Positions 8,233-9,493 of a stretch of DNA of 9,493 nucleotides are shown here, one piece after another. Below the pieces are notes generated by a model. The model saw only the letters and a list, made by a program, of their open reading frames with translations, did not search any database and had not been told where the DNA came from. Made by a program: the position numbers and the translations under genes. The stretch is from assembly GCA_937926195.1 (NCBI GenBank), contig CALEXZ010000023.1, positions 1 through 9,493 on the forward strand, given 5' to 3'. The DNA comes from an uncultured Actinomyces sp. Its GTDB lineage: Bacteria; Actinomycetota; Actinomycetes; Actinomycetales; Actinomycetaceae. Every line of letters starts with the position of its first letter. The first letter of the stretch is position 1.

Positions 8233-9198
8233 GTGAGCCGGCTCCGGTCTCCACAGGCTCGCGTCGTGCAGGCCACGGCGGCGGCTGTCCACAGGCGCGG
8301 CACGGCGGGTACCGCCGCGTCCGCCTCCAGCCGCACCCTGGCTGCCGTGACCCTCGCCCCCTCCCCGTACACGCCTGCCCCGGTGCCTGCGGCAGGCCGC
8401 CTTGCGGGGCTGGTGCGCTCGGCGCTCCTGCCTGCACGCTGTGCCGGCTGCGGCCGCTGGGAGACCACCCTGTGCCCGCAGTGCCGCAGTCTGTTGGACG
8501 GGCCGCCCGCTCCTGTGGGGCACCTGGGCGGAGCGCAGGGGCTGGAGGTGCACGCCCTGAGCCCCTACGCCGGCGCGGTGCGCGCCCTGGTCCTGGCCTG
8601 GAAGCACGGCACGCGCGAGGACCTGCGTGCGGTGATGGCGCAGGTGGGCAGGCGCGCGGGCCAGGACTGGGCCACGGGTGCGGGCGGCGAAGTGCTCCGG
8701 CGGCTGCCGGGGTGCCGGGGGCTGCTGGTCGTGCCCGCACCGTCCGGACGGGCGCGGCGGCTCAGGGGCAGGCTCGTGGCGGCCGACCTCGCCGACGCGG
8801 TCGCCACGGGTGCCGCCACGGGCCTCGTCGGCAGCACCGGTGACACCGACAGTGTCAGCGGCGCCGACGACGTCGCACCCGCCTGCCTCGTCGGGAAGGG
8901 AGCGGCACCCGTCCGCCGTGGGGTCCCGGACCTCGTTGCCTCGGCGGACGTGCTGCGCCGACGCGGGGGCACCGGCCACCAGACGGGGCTGTCGGCGCGG
9001 GGCAGGCGCCTCAACCGCGCCGTCGCGCCCGTCGTCCTGTCGCCCGTCTCCGGCTGGGCCGTCCTTCTCGTCGACGACGTCGTGACAACCGGAACGACGC
9101 TGGGAGGATGCGCCCGCGCCCTGCGGGACGCGGGCGCGTGCGTGCTCGGGGCGCTGGTCGTCGCGGCCGCACCCGCCCCCGATCTCGCCCTGGGCTGA
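8233..9198 (+). CDS. comF: ComF family phosphoribosyltransferase-like protein
   Basis: ComF proteins pair a small zinc ribbon with a type I phosphoribosyltransferase fold and, in naturally competent bacteria, help take up single-stranded DNA; in actinobacteria their substrate is not settled. Visible here: CAGC and CPQC (cysteines 70, 73, 81, 84), SPYAGAVRALVLAWKHGTRED (110-130), VVPAPSGRARRLRGR (166-180), QTGLSARGRRLNRA (250-263), and the PRPP-binding loop VLLVDDVVTTGTT (277-289). The GTG at 8233 gives 321 residues, long for the family (about 220-260). No start has a good ribosome binding site, and in-frame GTG codons at 8347 and 8413 would give 283 and 261 residues, closer to the norm, so the first 38-60 residues may not be translated. 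A low-complexity insertion at about 200-235 also adds length. It is divergent from secA and upstream of hpf. Confidence 0.88.
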   Translation: MSRLRSPQARVVQATAAAVHRRGTAGTAASASSRTLAAVTLAPSPYTPAPVPAAGRLAGLVRSALLPARCAGCGRWETTLCPQCRSLLDGPPAPVGHLGGAQGLEVHALSPYAGAVRALVLAWKHGTREDLRAVMAQVGRRAGQDWATGAGGEVLRRLPGCRGLLVVPAPSGRARRLRGRLVAADLADAVATGAATGLVGSTGDTDSVSGADDVAPACLVGKGAAPVRRGVPDLVASADVLRRRGGTGHQTGLSARGRRLNRAVAPVVLSPVSGWAVLLVDDVVTTGTTLGGCARALRDAGACVLGALVVAAAPAPDLALG

Positions 9199-9236
9199 CG
9201 TGCCGCCCGACACGCCCACCACCGCCCCGACGATGG

Positions 9237-9405
9237 TGTAATTTGTGTCTCACAACGTACGCGGCGTGGGACTCAGCGACGAGACCCGGCCCCGGCCCCA
9301 CGGACGGAGGTGGTCACCACCCAGCCAGAGCCCGCCGTGACGTGCGGCGGGTGGATTCCAGCCCGGCCCTCCGGGGCCGACCTGAGCCTAGAAAGAGGTT
9401 CCACC
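9237..9405 (+). promoter_or_regulatory. hpf promoter and structured 5' leader
   Basis: TGTAAT (9237-9242) is a fair -10 box in an AT-rich patch; no matching -35 is clear. Transcription would begin near 9250. Four stems follow: 9247-9253 with 9266-9272 (7 pairs, one G-U); GGTGG 9309-9313 with CCACC 9317-9321; CCCGCCG 9331-9337 with CGGCGGG 9345-9351; CGGCCC 9364-9369 with GGGCCG 9374-9379. The hpf ribosome binding site is GAAAGAGG at 9391-9398. A regulatory RNA is possible, but I cannot match it to a named family by eye. Confidence 0.45.
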
Positions 9406-9493
9406 ATGGACATCACCGTCGTCGGCCGCAACGCTGAGATCAGCTCTCGCCTGCGGGACTACGTCGAGGAGAAGGCCACCAAGGTCGAGCAGT
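9406..9493 (+). CDS. hpf: Ribosome hibernation promoting factor HPF/RaiA (partial, 5' end only)
   Basis: Twenty-nine codons are visible from the ATG at 9406: MDITVVGRNAEISSRLRDYV and then EEKATKVEQ. This is the classic first beta strand and helix of the HPF/RaiA/YfiA fold. These proteins bind the small ribosomal subunit in stationary phase or stress, and the long form common in actinobacteria joins two ribosomes into an inactive 100S dimer. GAAAGAGG lies seven bases upstream, fixing the start. Whether this is a long or short form cannot be seen because the gene leaves the window. Confidence 0.95.
   Translation, partial: MDITVVGRNAEISSRLRDYVEEKATKVEQ

Noticed and set aside
8128..9222. Minus-strand open frame of 364 codons opposite comF
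   Set aside because: ComF motifs (zinc cysteines and PRPP loop) are clear on the plus strand; the antisense product is low-complexity.

Overview
This is a GC-rich (about 70 % G+C by eye), densely coding stretch of chromosome from an actinobacterium, most likely Actinomycetales and perhaps Actinomycetaceae. The support is the SecA type (no C-terminal zinc finger, basic tail), the Rv3235-family protein, the ComF/HPF neighbourhood, frequent GTG starts and the base composition. The genus is inference. No tRNA, rRNA, CRISPR array or insertion sequence is visible, and no gene-free gap exceeds about 207 bases.

Left part, 1-2461, minus strand: a two-gene operon. A small SAF-domain membrane protein (CpaB/RcpC-like) is followed, with an ATGA overlap, by a MinD/TadZ/CpaE-like P-loop ATPase. 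The ATPase reading frame is open from 1790 to the window edge. It has an atypical receiver-like N-terminus, a nucleotide-binding loop that lacks both usual lysines, and a C-terminal tail made of a basic stretch and a 63-bp (21-residue) tandem repeat that continues off the window. These two families usually belong to Flp/Tad pilus or polar-localisation systems, but no CpaF, TadB, TadC or pilin gene is seen here.

Middle part, 2462-5213: small, poorly characterised genes. They are an excisionase/MerR-type helix-turn-helix protein (+), a 172-residue protein with a helical head and what look like two Sm-like beta units (-), a LysM protein with two membrane helices and an internal signal-peptide-like segment (+), and an Rv3235-family protein (+). 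The LysM and Rv3235 genes look like one operon, with a recognisable promoter and a strong ribosome binding site.

Right part, 5214-9493: secA (-), convergent with the Rv3235 gene and divergent from comF (+). comF is followed by a 207-base structured leader and the start of the ribosome hibernation factor gene hpf (+). In many actinobacteria comF, hpf and secA lie in one direction; here secA points the other way.

The best leads for something undescribed are the repeat-tailed ATPase with its SAF partner, the possible double Sm-like protein, the LysM protein with an internal cleavage signal, and the hpf leader RNA. Together the left and middle genes look like a cell-envelope module beside secA. 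That grouping is inferred from position and domains only.
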